Shown: piece by piece, positions 36,334 through 48,144 of the stretch | Numbering within the stretch: position 1 is the stretch's first letter | How the letters are laid out: the number at the start of each line of letters is the position of its first letter | Source of the DNA: Ricinus communis | Taxonomy: Eukaryota > Streptophyta > Magnoliopsida > Malpighiales > Euphorbiaceae | DNA: 64,000 bases | Reading direction: 5' to 3' | Assembly (NCBI RefSeq): GCF_019578655.1 | Contig: NC_063264.1 | Location: 7,853,213-7,917,212 of the forward strand | Made by a program: the position numbers and the translations under genes | The notes under the pieces: model-generated | Told to the model about the DNA's origin: nothing | What the model saw: only the letters and a program-made list of their open reading frames with translations | Database searches by the model: none

Positions 36334-37564
36334 ATGGATTCGGTCTTATACATACGCGATCAGCATTGTCATTGATCATCTCTCTTACAATTAGCTCATT
36401 GATTGTTGCATTTGCTGGTGACTTCAACCAAGACTTTGATATCACTTGGGGAGATGGTCGTGCTAAGACACTCAACAATGGCCAGCTTCTTACCCGTAAC
36501 CTTGACAAAGCTTCTGGCTCTGGATTTCAGTCGAAGAATGAGTATCTTTTTTTTTGGAAAGATTGATATGCAGCTCAAGCTTGTCCCTGGCAACTCTGCT
36601 GGCACTGTCACTTGCCTACTATGTAAGTTCTTAGCTTCCTCTTGATATATGCAGCTACTGTATGGCTTCAGTTTAGAAGTTTGTGTTCATTTGACTAATG
36701 AAATGTTTGAATTTGCAATTATCCTCGAAAGGGTCCACATGGGATGAGATAGACTTTGAGTTCTTGGGAAATCTGAGAGTGGTGATCCTTACATTCTTGA
36801 CACTAATGTATTTAGCCAAGGCAAAGGTAACAGAGAACAACAATTTTATCTATGGTTTGACGCAACTGCAGATTTCCACACCTATTCCATCCTTTGGAAT
36901 CCTCAGCGTATCATGTAAGCACTTAAAGCAAACCCATCATTCCAAAATCTTGTAGTCTCATTTAGCATATTTATATAATGTATATTGAAGTTATTTGTAC
37001 CTGTGTTTCAGCTTTTCTGTTGATGGGACTCCTATTAGAGCGTTCAAGAACATGGAGAGCATGGGTGTTCCATTCCCAAAGAATCAACCAATGAGGATTT
37101 ACTCTAGTCTATGGAATGCCGATGACTGGGCTACAAAAGGTGGACTTGTCAAGACAGATCGGAGTCACGCTCCATTTACTGCTTCCTATAGGAACTTCAA
37201 TGCCAATGCTTGTATCTGGTATAATGGAGCATCTCCTTGTGGTAGAAATTCATTATCATCTGCAACTAAAACAAATTCATGGGTTTCAGAGGAGCTTGAT
37301 TCAATAAGTCAAGAGAAGTTGCAATGGGTGCAGAAGAATTATATGATATATAATTACTGCACTGATACTAAGAGGTTCCCACAAGGACTCCCTCCTGAAT
37401 GCAGCATGTCCCAGTTCAAACTTCACTTGTTAGAAGCTGTATTCTTTATTCGTTCTGTGATTTATCGTGTAATTGTTTGGACAAGTTATATCAATATTCT
37501 GTTACTACATATTGAGAATTTTGGGAGGAGCAAGAAATTAAACTATTTTGTTTCTACCTTATAA
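36334..37564 (+). pseudogene. Xyloglucan endotransglucosylase/hydrolase (XTH, GH16), frameshifted
   Basis: Three exon regions follow the plant XTH pattern: about 36334-36622, 36719-36914 and 37012 onward. They carry [18 protein letters not shown], the GH16 catalytic motif DEIDFEFLG (near 36740-36770), [18 protein letters not shown] and [18 protein letters not shown]. Intact enzymes cut and rejoin cell-wall xyloglucan outside the cell. This copy is broken: the ATG is out of frame with the signal peptide; a T run at 36547-36555 has about four extra bases; an extra T occurs near 36612; two extra bases occur near 36774 (CTGAGAGTGG); and the intron-1 acceptor reads GCAA instead of GCAG at 36715-36718. 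The usual stop after the final Cys is also lost, adding about 53 residues. Assembly error could explain a single slip but not all of these. Confidence 0.9.
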
Positions 37565-38159
37565 ATAAGCATAATATCGATTGCTCTTTTATTGATAAAC
37601 TGCAGGATTAGGAATTTTAGAAAAGAAAGAAATAAACTTTTCAAAAAGCATAGTTTGCAGCGACTAATTCTTTTTCTTTTTATAGTAAATATGGTTAATA
37701 TATTAATTTATTAAAATTTCGTCTCTCTTAAATTAACTAAATATTTCGAATTTGATCCTTGATATGCATCTAGATTAAAATTAAAACTTTCAAAGTAATA
37801 TTTTACCATCTGCTAGTATTATGCCCAACGCGCTTTAAAGTTTTTGAGATAATATTTTATCATATACTGGTATTATACCCAACACGTTTTAAATTATTTT
37901 AGATTACTAAAAAAATGAAAGGGTTTTGAAGTTAAAAAATAATTCCCGCACTAAATAACTAGCCACTAGTATGAACCACGATAGTTCTCATAGCTACTTA
38001 TTTAGAAATATTTATGTTACAGTCCGTGACAAATAAAGAATAAAATCAATGGAATATTATAGAAGAATTTTCGCTGTGCACAACATTTTGAAAAGAAAAG
38101 TTTTATAATTAAAAAATATAAAAAATAAATTTTTATATTTTTTCATAAAAATTTTATGC
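37565..38159. other. AT-rich spacer
   Basis: No gene recognised. A partial direct repeat (CATCTGCTAGTATTATGCCC near 37808 and CATATACTGGTATTATACCC near 37860) lies within it. Confidence 0.5.
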
Positions 38160-38269
38160 AGCATTTTTTTCTAGAATTTCATAAGAAAACATTACCAAAA
38201 GTATACTTATAAGACGTCCGGAGGATTTTTTTTTTTAAATTTTATATTATTATGACTTCAATTTTTATT

Positions 38270-38790
38270 AGACCTGTTCATGGGTCGGGCTACGGGCTCG
38301 GGCCGGCCCTGACTTAATTTTAGACAAGCCCGAGCCCGTCCAGGCCCGAAGATTTTTTAATATCTCTAAGCCCAAGCCCGAGCCCAAAATCTTTTGAAAG
38401 CCAATTGTTAAACCCTGTATAAAGAGGTCGGGCCTGAAGTTCGATTCGCAATGTACAACAAGGTTGTTTAGGGTTTGATATTATTAATAACATAAAAATT
38501 ATAAATAGGAATAATAGGTAGTTAAGTGGTTTATAACACTCAATTATATGCTGATGATCACAGGTTCGAGTCCTAGGTATGATATTTCTTTTTCTTAACT
38601 AAATTAGACCTCGGACCGGGCCGGGCTTGGCTTGAATTTTTATATAAATCCCAAGCCCAGCCTGAGGACTACGGGCTTTTTTCGGGTTCGGGCCGGGCCG
38701 GGCTTGTACACAAAAATTGTTGTCCAAGTCCGGTCCATGGAGTGTGGGCCTGGGCGAGCCGGGCAAGTACCCAAGCCCATGAACAGGTCT
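38270..38790. mobile_element. GC-rich non-autonomous DNA transposon with terminal inverted repeats
   Basis: The left end AGACCTGTTCATGGGTCGGG and the right end, read in reverse (AGACCTGTTCATGGGCTTGG), match for the first 15 bases. The flanks read ATTTTTATT (38261-38269) and ATTTTTTATT (38791-38800), a plausible 8-9 bp target duplication with one slipped T, which would fit a hAT-type insertion. Subterminal GGGCCGGGC words mirror each other. Length about 520 bp; no transposase. The superfamily call is inferred. Confidence 0.8.
38519..38573 (+). promoter_or_regulatory. tRNA-like A box and B box (possible RNA polymerase III promoter)
   Basis: TAGTTAAGTGG (38519-38529) matches the A-box consensus at all but one position. 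GGTTCGAGTCC (38563-38573) is a perfect B box 33 bases further on. The spacing suits a tRNA or tRNA-derived SINE. The sequence between and around does not fold into a convincing tRNA by eye, so I call only the boxes. Confidence 0.55.
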
Positions 38791-39119
38791 ATTTTTTATT
38801 TTATATCTTTTCTGAATTTCATTAGAAAAAAGATACTAAAAGTATATTTATAAGATAATAAAAGATAAAAATACTAATAGTATACTTATAAGATACTGGA
38901 AGGATATTATTTTTAATTTGTGAATTTAGTTTTTATTTTAGATCATTTTATTTTTTTATAATTTCGTTAGAAAAAAATACTAACAATATACCTAAACAAT
39001 ACTGAAATTCTTTTTATTTTAATTTTTATTATTATGACTTTTTTAATTTCGTCCGAAAAAAAATACTAAAAGTATACATATAAGATACCAATAGGATATA
39101 ATTTTAACTTATATAACCT

Positions 39120-39673
39120 ATGAATAATGGATATGTCGTTTCAATATGTATAAAATATTTTATTAAACTAATATTTTACGGTGATGAACTTGTTGTTTGA
39201 ATATAATGAACATGTCCATGATAACCTATAAATAATGATTCTATTGTTTTAACATGTATAAAATATTTGATGAACCTCAAATGATACTTTGATAAACTTG
39301 TAGTTTGAAGATAATGAACCTGTTAATTATAACTTATGAATAATAAATTTGTTGTTTCGATAATGTATAAAATATTTGATGAACCGTAAGTGATAATTTG
39401 ATGAACTTGCAGTTTGAAGATAATAAAATGATTATGTTGTTTCAATATGTTAAAACATTTGATGAACCTAATGTTATATTGTGATGAACTTGTTATTTAA
39501 AGATAATGAACCTGTCCATTATAATCTATGAATACATATTTATTTTTATGCACATATAGCATATTCATTAGTTAAAACTTACAGATTCATCTGTTGATCA
39601 TATAAAGTTTAGTATTAATAAAATCCATTTAATGAATTATTAGTTCTTAATTCTAGTAATTATTATTTTGCAG
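39120..39673 (+). repeat. Inverted flank of the Mutator-like mosaic, left side
   Basis: Several degenerate units of about 110-120 bp (GATGAACTTGTTGTTTGAA, ATAATGAACCTGT, TATAAAATATTTGATGAACC) run up to the splice acceptor before the pseudogene at 39674. The same words appear in reverse complement at 52560-52900, facing the second gene copy. Confidence 0.65.
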
Positions 39674-40860
39674 GACAAAAATGGGTAGAAGAATCTACAA
39701 GGGCATAAAAGAGGACTATAACTGAGGAATCTGATAATGACAGCATAGATTAGGATGTTCCTCTGACCAATGTTATGGAGAACAAAACTACTGATAATGT
39801 TGGAAAAGAAAAGGGGCATGTGCTTAATAACAGAAATCAAAGCAAGTTGTTACTACGGATGTGAGTAAAAATGTTAAGAAGAAAAAAGTTACTATAACTC
39901 AACAAACTCAAGGGCAGAACAAGAGATAAGAAACACGCCCAATATATTGACAAAAGGAAGAAAGTGGCTGCGGAAGAATCAGATGAGAATATTGATTCTA
40001 CTTCTGAAGAATAATTACTAAAAGAGACATCTAAATCATAACCTAGAAAACCTAAAGAAAAGGAGGTTAGATTTGTCATGCCTACCAAAATGTCTCTATC
40101 CAGTTTGTTCAACATGGTCAGGAGACTATCACCGGAGCAACGTCAAGCAGTTGAAGAGATTGGCATTGGCAGCCTCTTGAAATTAATGTTATATAAATAT
40201 CATGGACAATTAAGTAGATACATTATAAAGAACTTCGATTTCTGTAGTTATACTTTAGTTTTAGAGAAAGAAGAACTTAAGCTGACTTAGGAGGATGTAG
40301 TTTCTACATTGGATATTTCTCGTAGTCCTAAAGTCATTATAGAAGCTGAAGGGGACAATGACAACGATGAATATAATCAGTTGCTAAAAGAATAAAGGAA
40401 AAAATGGGATATAACTTTTGGTAGTCCTATAACAAGAAGTATGGCTGATGAAATAATGAACAAAAGAGATCATGATAATGAATTTAAGAGAGAATTCACT
40501 GTTTTTGTTGTCTTTATTGTACTGAAGGGCCACTAAAGTAGAAAATGCAACTATAAGATTCTATTTTCTCAAATTAATATCAATAAAATTAAGGAATTCA
40601 ATTGGTGTTATACATTGTAAAAAATCTGGTACAATTTGTTCAAGACTAAAAAATGAAATAAGTGTAACAATGATAAAAATCACAAAGAATAGCAGTCTTA
40701 AACAACGTCTTGGACAAAAAAATTAGTAGTCTCACTCCTTTGTGATGATAAACTACCACTAGAAATTTTTTTTTATTAAAAGCATGACATCACTTCTCTC
40801 TAGACTTGTATAACTTCTATATCCAAGAATTATTGTGACAATGATATTTTGTCACTAACC
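39674..40860 (+). pseudogene. Mutator-associated ULP1-type gene, N-terminal part, plus-strand copy
   Basis: Follows an intact TTTGCAG acceptor. Readable blocks are KKVAAEESDENIDSTSEE, MSLSSLFNMVRRLSPEQRQA, then VEEIGIGSLLKLMLYKYHGQ and FDFCSYTLVLEKEELKLT, later FGSPITRSMADEIMNKRD and IKEFNWCYTL. This is the N-terminal region of the large plant family carried by Mutator-like elements, where a ULP1/SUMO-protease-like C48 domain follows. That peptidase domain is not present here. Many in-frame stops sit where a CAA, CAG or CGA codon is plausible, suggesting C-to-T decay. Homologous to the minus-strand copy at 52510-49816. Domain identity rests on remembered family patterns. Confidence 0.7.
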
Positions 40861-40869
40861 TGAAGAAAA

Positions 40870-41215
40870 CACATAGGTTTATTAAAATATAAGTATGAGT
40901 TCACTGGAATATAATTGAAGGTTCATTAGAACATATTGCAGGTTTATTGGAATATAACTTAAGGTTCATTAAAATATAACTGCAAGTCCATTATAAGATA
41001 ACCATAGGTTCATTGGAATGTAAATGCGGGTATATTTGAATATAGCATCAGGTTCATTAAAATATAACCGCAGGTTCATTTGAATATAAATGCGTGTCCA
41101 TTGGAATGTAACTTCATATTAGAATATAACTTCAAATTCAGTAAAATATAACTGCAAGTTCATGAGAAAATAATTGCAGGTTCATTAAAACAATTAGTAA
41201 AAAAATCAGGTTCAT
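40870..41215. repeat. Minisatellite of about 25 bp units (AGGTTCATTAAAATATAACTGC-like)
   Basis: About a dozen degenerate units with the core GGTTCATT(A/G)(A/G)AATATAA follow one another between the ULP1-type pseudogene and the transposase relic. The core word also recurs scattered around 42400-42550, 50400-50530 and 51590-51660. Confidence 0.8.
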
Positions 41216-41278
41216 TTGAAATACCTAATCCAATAAAATTCAAACTCTACCTCTGTATCAGTATACTTCATAACATAA

Positions 41279-42337
41279 TTAAATAATTTTATAAATTCTT
41301 TTTGACTTCTTAAGCACTTGGTGTTCTTCTTTGAGTTCTCCTATGTGCCAAATATAAAGTCTATGATGTGAGTTTGGGAACACCATACAAATTACGGTAG
41401 CCATAATAATAGATTGATCTATCATTACTATTTGTGGATGTTTACCTCCTATAGATCTTAAAAAGGTACTAAACAACTATACAAAGGACTCAATTCTCTC
41501 ATTTTAAAACCACAATCAAACATCACATTCATGCAATGATGATTCATACCAACAAATAGACTACAAATCATATCATATCTATTAGTTCCATATATGGTAT
41601 CATGGACTAATAAATCTCCAAACATCTCATAATCTTGTCTCATCTAAGCATCTCTTTAAAAAAAAGAACTACATAATCTTGCATCAACATCAACCTCATT
41701 ATCAAAGAAGAAGTCATTTTCATTTAACTGTCTTTTTCTAAATATCTCAATCAAAGCATTCAAATTGGTGCCATTCAATTTCTTCATATTTTCTAATGCT
41801 AAATTATTATAAGCATCCTTAGTTGTAAAACCAATAAATGGTGATCCTCTAGATTGATTTTTTTAGCAACTTAATACCATCAGCAACAATAACTCTACTT
41901 TTCTTTAAATGCTTAAGAAAACTCAGCTAGTATTTTGTAACTCCTCTATGTGAACGAAGCAAATAAGTTTTACTTGATGGATATAGCTCATGATTGTGTT
42001 CTTTTTCATGTTTTGTGATAGTCCAAACTCCTTCTTCATCAATATTAAACTAAATAGAAGATTTACAACCAGATTAAATATCAAGTTTCAAATAACATTT
42101 ATTTTATTTTTTTACTTTCTTTTCTTTTTCTCCAGCCTTTGAGCAATAAAATCTTTTCATTAATATTCTTTTGTCATTTGCTTTATATCTTTGCTTACTC
42201 TTTCCAATACTAAAACCTACTCTGAATGCATACTCATTGTATAAATCATAAGCTTCACCAACAAATTTGACAAACAGTCCTAGTAAATCCTCAACAGTTG
42301 TATTGTTATCATTACCAACTATAAAAATAGGAAACAT
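41279..42337 (-). pseudogene. FAR1/Mutator-like transposase, degenerate
   Basis: Reading from 42337 leftward: a FAR1-type zinc-binding N-terminus (AYDLYNEYAFRVGFSIGKSK and MKRFYCSKAG), then GSPFIGFTTKDAYNNLALEN near 41800, FRKRQLNENDFFFDNEVDVD, and the MULE transposase core: YEMFGDLLVHDTIYGTNRYD at 41640-41570, PFVGMNHH-like residues, then FLRSIGGKHPQIVMIDQS and VFPNSHHRLYIWHIGE around 41450-41320. The family cuts and joins DNA as the Mutator transposase; some members became light-signalling factors. Several stops and frame changes interrupt the reading, and the SWIM zinc finger and C-terminus are missing, so it is a dead copy. Convergent with the ULP1-type pseudogene on its left. Confidence 0.82.
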
Positions 42338-44219
42338 ATTGAAACATAGTTTAATATATAATAAACATATTTTATTTCAATAATAAACATGTATTATAAA
42401 CATAATGAATCTAAATGTTATAAATAATCAACTTGTATTTCATATGTAATAAACTTATAGTGCAAACATAATATACCTATAGTATAAACATAATGAACCT
42501 ATAATGCAAGCATAATGGACCTCAATCCTATACATAATGAACCAGTTCTTTTTCGATAATGAAACTGAAATTATGAGTATTATAAACTTGTAGTTTCTAG
42601 ATAATAATCATAATATTTTTTAACAGTTGAACCTTCAGCTGTACAAATATTTTGTTGATTCAAGATTTTCAGATTTTCATCCATTAAATCATCTATCAAT
42701 CAATTCTACTACAAAAAAAAAAAAGAATGAAGAATTTCATATTATAAAAATCTAAAAATATACTAATAAGATGAAAAAAGAAAGAAACAAAGGAATGAAG
42801 AACAAAATTATGTTATAATGAACAAAAAAAGAAAAAAAAAAGGGAATGAAAAATAACAGAAATAGCACCAAACAAATAAAAGAATCGATTTGAATGTTTG
42901 AATGATAGAGAATAGAGAATGAAAAAGATAAAATAGCACCAAACAATTAAAAAAAAAAGAAGCTCAGTATTGTGTTATAAATGGAAAAGAAACCCTCTCA
43001 CACATGCCATTTAAATTATGCTCCATCATTTGGATAAAACGGCAGTATTTTAGATACAAGTACACAATGCACCAGCGTACACATGTCCACGATATAATTT
43101 GCCTTGTAGGACCATTTCAAAAGTAGAAATGGCAATGGAGTTCAGGTAGGATAAAGATCGACATACATTTGGAAGATTTTCCCTTACGCTTCTTCCCATA
43201 TATGTTCCCATTCTCTATTTTACTACTTTTAATAAAATAATTTATGATAATCTTAAATAACTTTTGTTACATTTAAGTACATTTGTAAACATTAACATAT
43301 CTTTTTATGTAAAAATTAAACACTAATATATCTTTTTATGTAAAAATTAATATAATAATAAAATAAAAATAATTCATTTTTATTTTTAAACTCTAATTCA
43401 TCTTTTTACACTTATATAGGAATACACTATATTAGAAATTAATTTGATTAAGGTAGGAGTAAATGAGTGAGAAAATGTAGAGTCCAATTAATAGAATTAA
43501 GTTTGAATCCAATCAAATACTAGAATAACTAGAACTAGCCACTTAGTTGGTTAGACCTTTACTCTTATAAATTCATCGTATTTCTTATTCTTGAATGATA
43601 TGTTAAACAACCTTTAGTATTATAAATTGTTTATATTTCTTTTCTTTAATAATATGAGATCTCTAATACTCCTCTGATGTACGATATGGATTTAACTTTA
43701 ATGCTCCATTTTCACTTGAAATTGAAATCCTTAATGCACTCTTATGAAACTGTTTATATTTCTTACTTTTTAGTGATGTGAAAATTTAAAGTGAGAGAGT
43801 GTAGAACCCGACTAATTTGAAATTAAAATTCTTAATTTAATTAAGTTGAAAGTTAAATGAGTGAGAGATGGGCCCTCGTATCCTGGTCCTCATACCATAA
43901 TGTATTGTGATCTGACTCAGGTATTACACGTGTGTCAAAAATATTGACTCGCGTTTTTAATAATTTATATTTATTAAATTTATGCTAAATATTTACTACT
44001 TTTTGTTCATTAAATATGCATTGATTGTTCATTGTTTTAATGTTAAATATTCATTGTTTGCTAATTTATTTTATTGAAAAGATATTTGTACTACAATATA
44101 AATATTTATAGTATAATTTTAACTTAATGTTTTTTGTTTACTAACGGTAAATATGATTTATATTATGTCTATATTATATATGTCTATTTGAATAAATTAT
44201 TGATAGAAATATTATATCA
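42338..44219. other. AT-rich spacer
   Basis: No gene recognised. About 42360-42560 repeats variants of ATAATGAACCTATA. The stretch 42710-42960 is a degenerate AAAAGAAAGAA tract. Shorter runs such as ATATCTTTTTATGTAAAAATTAA at 43300 and 43340 are duplicated side by side. Confidence 0.5.
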
Positions 44220-45897
44220 ATACATGTTATGAAAGACACTAAATAATATTTAATTTATTATTATTTAAATTTAAAATAACTACGATAGTGAGTAAAAAAA
44301 CTAATTTATATAAATATAAAAAATTTACTAATATATAATTTTTAATATAATATTAATTCTATAGTTTATTTTATCATCATAAAAAAATAAAATAAAAAGC
44401 AGGAAGTGTTGTCCTTGCAAATATGACTTGCCTCGAGAGCGCATAGTGATTCGGAATACATGTTATATGAACTGTGTAATTTAGAGAGAGAGAGAAATTA
44501 GAGTAAAATTAATTCAGTTAACTCTTGAAATTAAACATAATAGATTGAACTCTTTTTTATTTAAGAAAAGAAAAGAAAATAGATTTGTGAAGAAAGAGAG
44601 TCGGAAAAAGAAAGAAAAGGAAAAAAAGAGAAATTAAGGTGATTATATAAAAAATAATTACTTTTTATTCATTAATAAAGTACTCTATATCTGTAAACAG
44701 AAAATAAAGTTTTGGACATTTGGCCAAATCCAACCTTAATCTAAATCGATTTTAATTTGTATTCTTTGGTGTTTCAATTTTCATATCACCAGGAGAGCTT
44801 TATGATAAGCTCGCATCGGAGATGATAGATTCTCTTTTCTAATTTTGCCATGATAGAGCATTTTCAGGGGTACTTTTTATTTTAAAAATTATTTTTTATT
44901 TAATAAAAAATCTCTATTTATATTTAAATATAAAATATAAAAATTATATTTTAAAATTTAATATTTTTATTTTTATTTTATCCAATAAATATTAATATTT
45001 TAATTTTCTTTGAATTTTTTTTAAAAGTCAAAAATAGTAAACTATCAATTAATAAAATATAAACCTAATGATAATTAAAATTTAAATCTTCGCGTGTTAG
45101 TTTGACTTTGGCCCAAACTTTTAAAATTGTGGAAATAGACCCAGTTTGCGACAATGAAGTACAATTTTAGCCTACCTCCTCTCCTGGTTAAAATTAAACT
45201 GATTTGGCAGCTGAATCAACATTCATGTGAGCATGTGATTAGTATAGGCTTATCCAGCTCACATCCATATCGTACCAATTTGAGTTAGCTTGATTAACTA
45301 GAGTTAAAAATAAAGAAATAAAAAACTTAATTTTAATTTACTCAATTTTTCTTTATGAGTAGTCTCTCAGCTATTATCTTTTTTAAAAGTTACAAATTCT
45401 CAATTTTCTGAGCAATTGTAAATTCTTTTTCTAAATAAAAATAATTTTTTTCTCTCTCTTCTTTGATCGTTGTTATAACGAAAGGGAAGGAATAGCGACA
45501 GATTTAGGATGCTAAGGTTTTATTTAGCAAAGGATTGTTGTTACAATCATTTTTTATAAATTTATTTCATTATAATTTAAAAAAATTAAAAAAACGGAAA
45601 TAAAAGTCCACACATGTATAAAAAAAAGAAATGGGTCCCCGCACATGTATCATGGTTCCCTAATCCACAAAACATGTTACGAATAATATTAAATAATATT
45701 TAATTTATTATTATTTTAAAGAATTTTATAATTATAAAATATTTAAAATCATATTAAATTATTATTATTATTATTATTTAGTTCTATAGTTTATTTTATC
45801 ATCATAAGAAAATAAAAAAAAGCAATCGTAAATATGACTTGCCTCCAAAGCACATAGTGATCCGGGATGTATGTTATAGGAACTTTGTAATTTAGAT

Positions 45898-45932
<35 letters not shown>

Positions 45933-47460
45933 AATTAGAGTAAAATTAATTCAGTTAACTCTTAAAATTAAACATAGTAGGTTAAACTCTTTTTTATTTA
46001 GAAAAAGAAAGAAAATAGATTTTGTGAATAAAGAGAGATAGAAAAAGAGAAAAAGAAAAAAAAAAGAGAAATTAAGGTAATTATATAAAAAATAATTACT
46101 TTTTATTCATTAGTAAAGTACTCTATATCTATAAATAGAAAGATTAAGTGAAAAAAAAAAAAATTTTGGACTAAGGCTAAAAAACTTTATTTGGCCTCAG
46201 TGGCCAAATCCCAGCTTAATCCAAAATGGTTTTAATTTATATTTTTTGGATGCTTTAATTTTCGTATCAACATGAGAGCTTTATGGTAAGCTCGCATCGG
46301 AGAAGATAAATTCTCCTTTTTTTAATTTTGTCACGTTATAACATTTTTAAGGATATTTTTTATTTAATAAAAAATCACTATTTCTATTTAAATATAAAAA
46401 ACAAAAATTATTTTTTAAATTTTAATATTTAATTTTTTTATTTTTATTTTATTTTATTCAATAAATATTAATATTTTAATTCTCTTTTTTTTCTTTTAAT
46501 TTTTTTTAAAAAAAGTCAGAAATAGTAAACTATCAATTAATAAAATGTAAACCTAATGGTAATTAAAATTCAAATCTTTACGTATTAGTTTGATTTTAGC
46601 CCAAACTTTAAAACTTGTGAAAATAGGCCAGTTTGCAACACTAAAGTACAATTTTAGCCTACTGGTCAAAATTAAACTGATATGGCAGCTGAGTCAACAT
46701 CCAGGGTGGGCATGTGATTAGTATAGGCTTATCGAGTTCACATCCACATCATACTAATTTGAGTTAACTTGATTAACTAGAGTTAAAATAAAAAATTAAA
46801 AAAACTTAAATTTAATTTATTCAATTTTTCTATCAACATAGTCTTTTAGCCATTCTCTTTTTAAAAAGTTATAAATTCTCAATTCTCTAAGCAATTGCAA
46901 ATTCTTTTTCTCAATGGAAATAATTTTTTCTCTCTCTCGTCTTTGATAGTTGTTACAACGAAAAGGAATGGATAGCAATGGATTTAAGGCGCTAAGATTT
47001 TATTTAGATAAGAGGTTTTCTAGTTAGGGTTTTTGGTATATTAGTTGGTTCAGCCTTAGTGACTTCATTTAGAAGTGGGGTGAGATATTGTTTCATGCAC
47101 AATATTCAGTTATGATGTGGGGTGGTATTTAAGAAATCGTGTTTGTGGTGCCAAGTACACATTTTTTTTTTAAATATAAAAATTAAATAAATAAAATAAT
47201 GACAAATGAAATAGAGTGATCCGGGATGCATGTTATGAGAATTGTGTAATTTAAAGAGAGAAAGATAGAGAAATCAGAGTAAAATTAATTCAGTTAATTC
47301 TTAAAATAAAACATAATAGATTAAACTCTTTTTTATTTAGGAAAAGAAAAGAAAATAGATTTTGTGAAAAAAGAGAGAAAAAAAAGAAGAAGAAAAATTA
47401 AAGTAATTATATGAAAAATAATTACTTTTTATTCATTAATAAAGTACTCTATATCTGTAA
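44220..47460 (+). repeat. 1.4 kb tandem repeat, two full copies and one partial
   Basis: Copy 1 runs from about 44220 to 45660, copy 2 from about 45665 to 47150, copy 3 from about 47170 to 47460, where a copia fragment cuts it. Landmarks recur in the same order: ATAGTGATTCGGAATACATG / ATAGTGATCCGGGATGTATG / GAGTGATCCGGGATGCATG; then AGAGTAAAATTAATTCAGTT; TTCATTAATAAAGTACTCTA; and in copies 1 and 2 GAGAGCTTTATGATAAGCTC / GAGAGCTTTATGGTAAGCTC, then TAAAATTAAACTGAT. No open frame is conserved between copies. Nature unknown. Confidence 0.85.
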
Positions 47461-47895
47461 ATGGAGGAAATATGCTCTTGCCCTTCTTCAAACCTCAGGA
47501 TTTATTGATTCCGAGCCTGTTTCTACTCCTATAATACCTGGTCAACAATTTACTAAAGATGATAACTCTGTTGATGTTGATCCCACTTCTTATAGGCAAC
47601 TTGTTAGAAAGCTTCTATAGTTAACCACAACGAAGCCTGATATCTCCTTTGTTGTGCTAGAACTTTCTCACTTCCTTGAACACCCTAAACATACTCATCT
47701 CCAAGCTGTTTACAGAGTCCATCGATACATTAAAGTGCCCTTAGTCAAGGCAAGGCATTTTCTTTCCTGCTGCTTCTCGGATTCAATTCAAAACTTTGCC
47801 AAATTCAGATTGGGTTGCTTGTCTTCCTTGATTCTTTACTAGTTCCCTAGAAATCAAAGAAATAGCAGACCATATCCAGACCTTGTCCGGCTCAG
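47461..47895 (+). pseudogene. Ty1/copia reverse-transcriptase C-terminal fragment
   Basis: Translation gives RKYALALLQTSGFIDSEPVS, a stop after YRQLVRKLL, then LTTTKPDISFVVLELSHFLE and LQAVYRVHRYIK. These are the last conserved motifs of copia reverse transcriptase before RNase H. It starts abruptly in the third 1.4 kb repeat and decays within about 430 bp. No other copia domain is present. Confidence 0.88.
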
Positions 47896-48080
47896 CTTAA
47901 CTTATTAACAACTAACCCTTTCCTTCTCTTCTTCTCATTGGTTGTTATTGTAACAACTTTGACTTTGTTAGTTGTTGCAGTTCTTTTCCCACTTCTTGTA
48001 ACCCACTCCAACTGTGTATATAAGCTTGTTAATCAAGCTTAATTCATTAATGAAGAATCTTTAGTCAAACCTATCTTTGA
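47896..48080 (+). mobile_element. Possible copia LTR remnant next to the RT fragment
   Basis: TTAGTTGTTGCAGTTC followed by GTATATAAG (48015-48023) and an AT-rich CAAGCTTAATTCATTAATGAA stretch resembles the TATA and downstream part of a copia LTR. It lies right after the RT fragment, implying that the rest of the element was deleted. Boundaries unknown. Confidence 0.35.
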
Positions 48081-48144
48081 TTAATACATTAGACAACTTG
48101 AATAGGATTTTGAACAAATTACCAAAGATGAACCTTGACTTAGT

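Larger units (their letters stand above)
38160..39115. repeat. Degenerate tandem array, about four units, split by a transposon
   Basis: A unit containing AATTTCATTAGAAAAAA, ACTAAAAGTATACTTATAAG, a short GG(A)GGAT word and a TTTTATTATTATGACTT stretch recurs at about 38165-38270, 38808-38850, 38855-38975, 38976-39060 and 39061-39110. The GC-rich inverted-repeat element lies inside the first unit. Confidence 0.7.

Noticed and set aside
38519..38573. Functional tRNA gene
   Set aside because: A and B boxes fit, but I cannot form a credible acceptor stem or anticodon loop by eye; kept only as tRNA-like promoter boxes.
40870..41215. CRISPR-like array
   Set aside because: Units are directly abutting, AT-rich and degenerate, with no unique spacers; a plant minisatellite.
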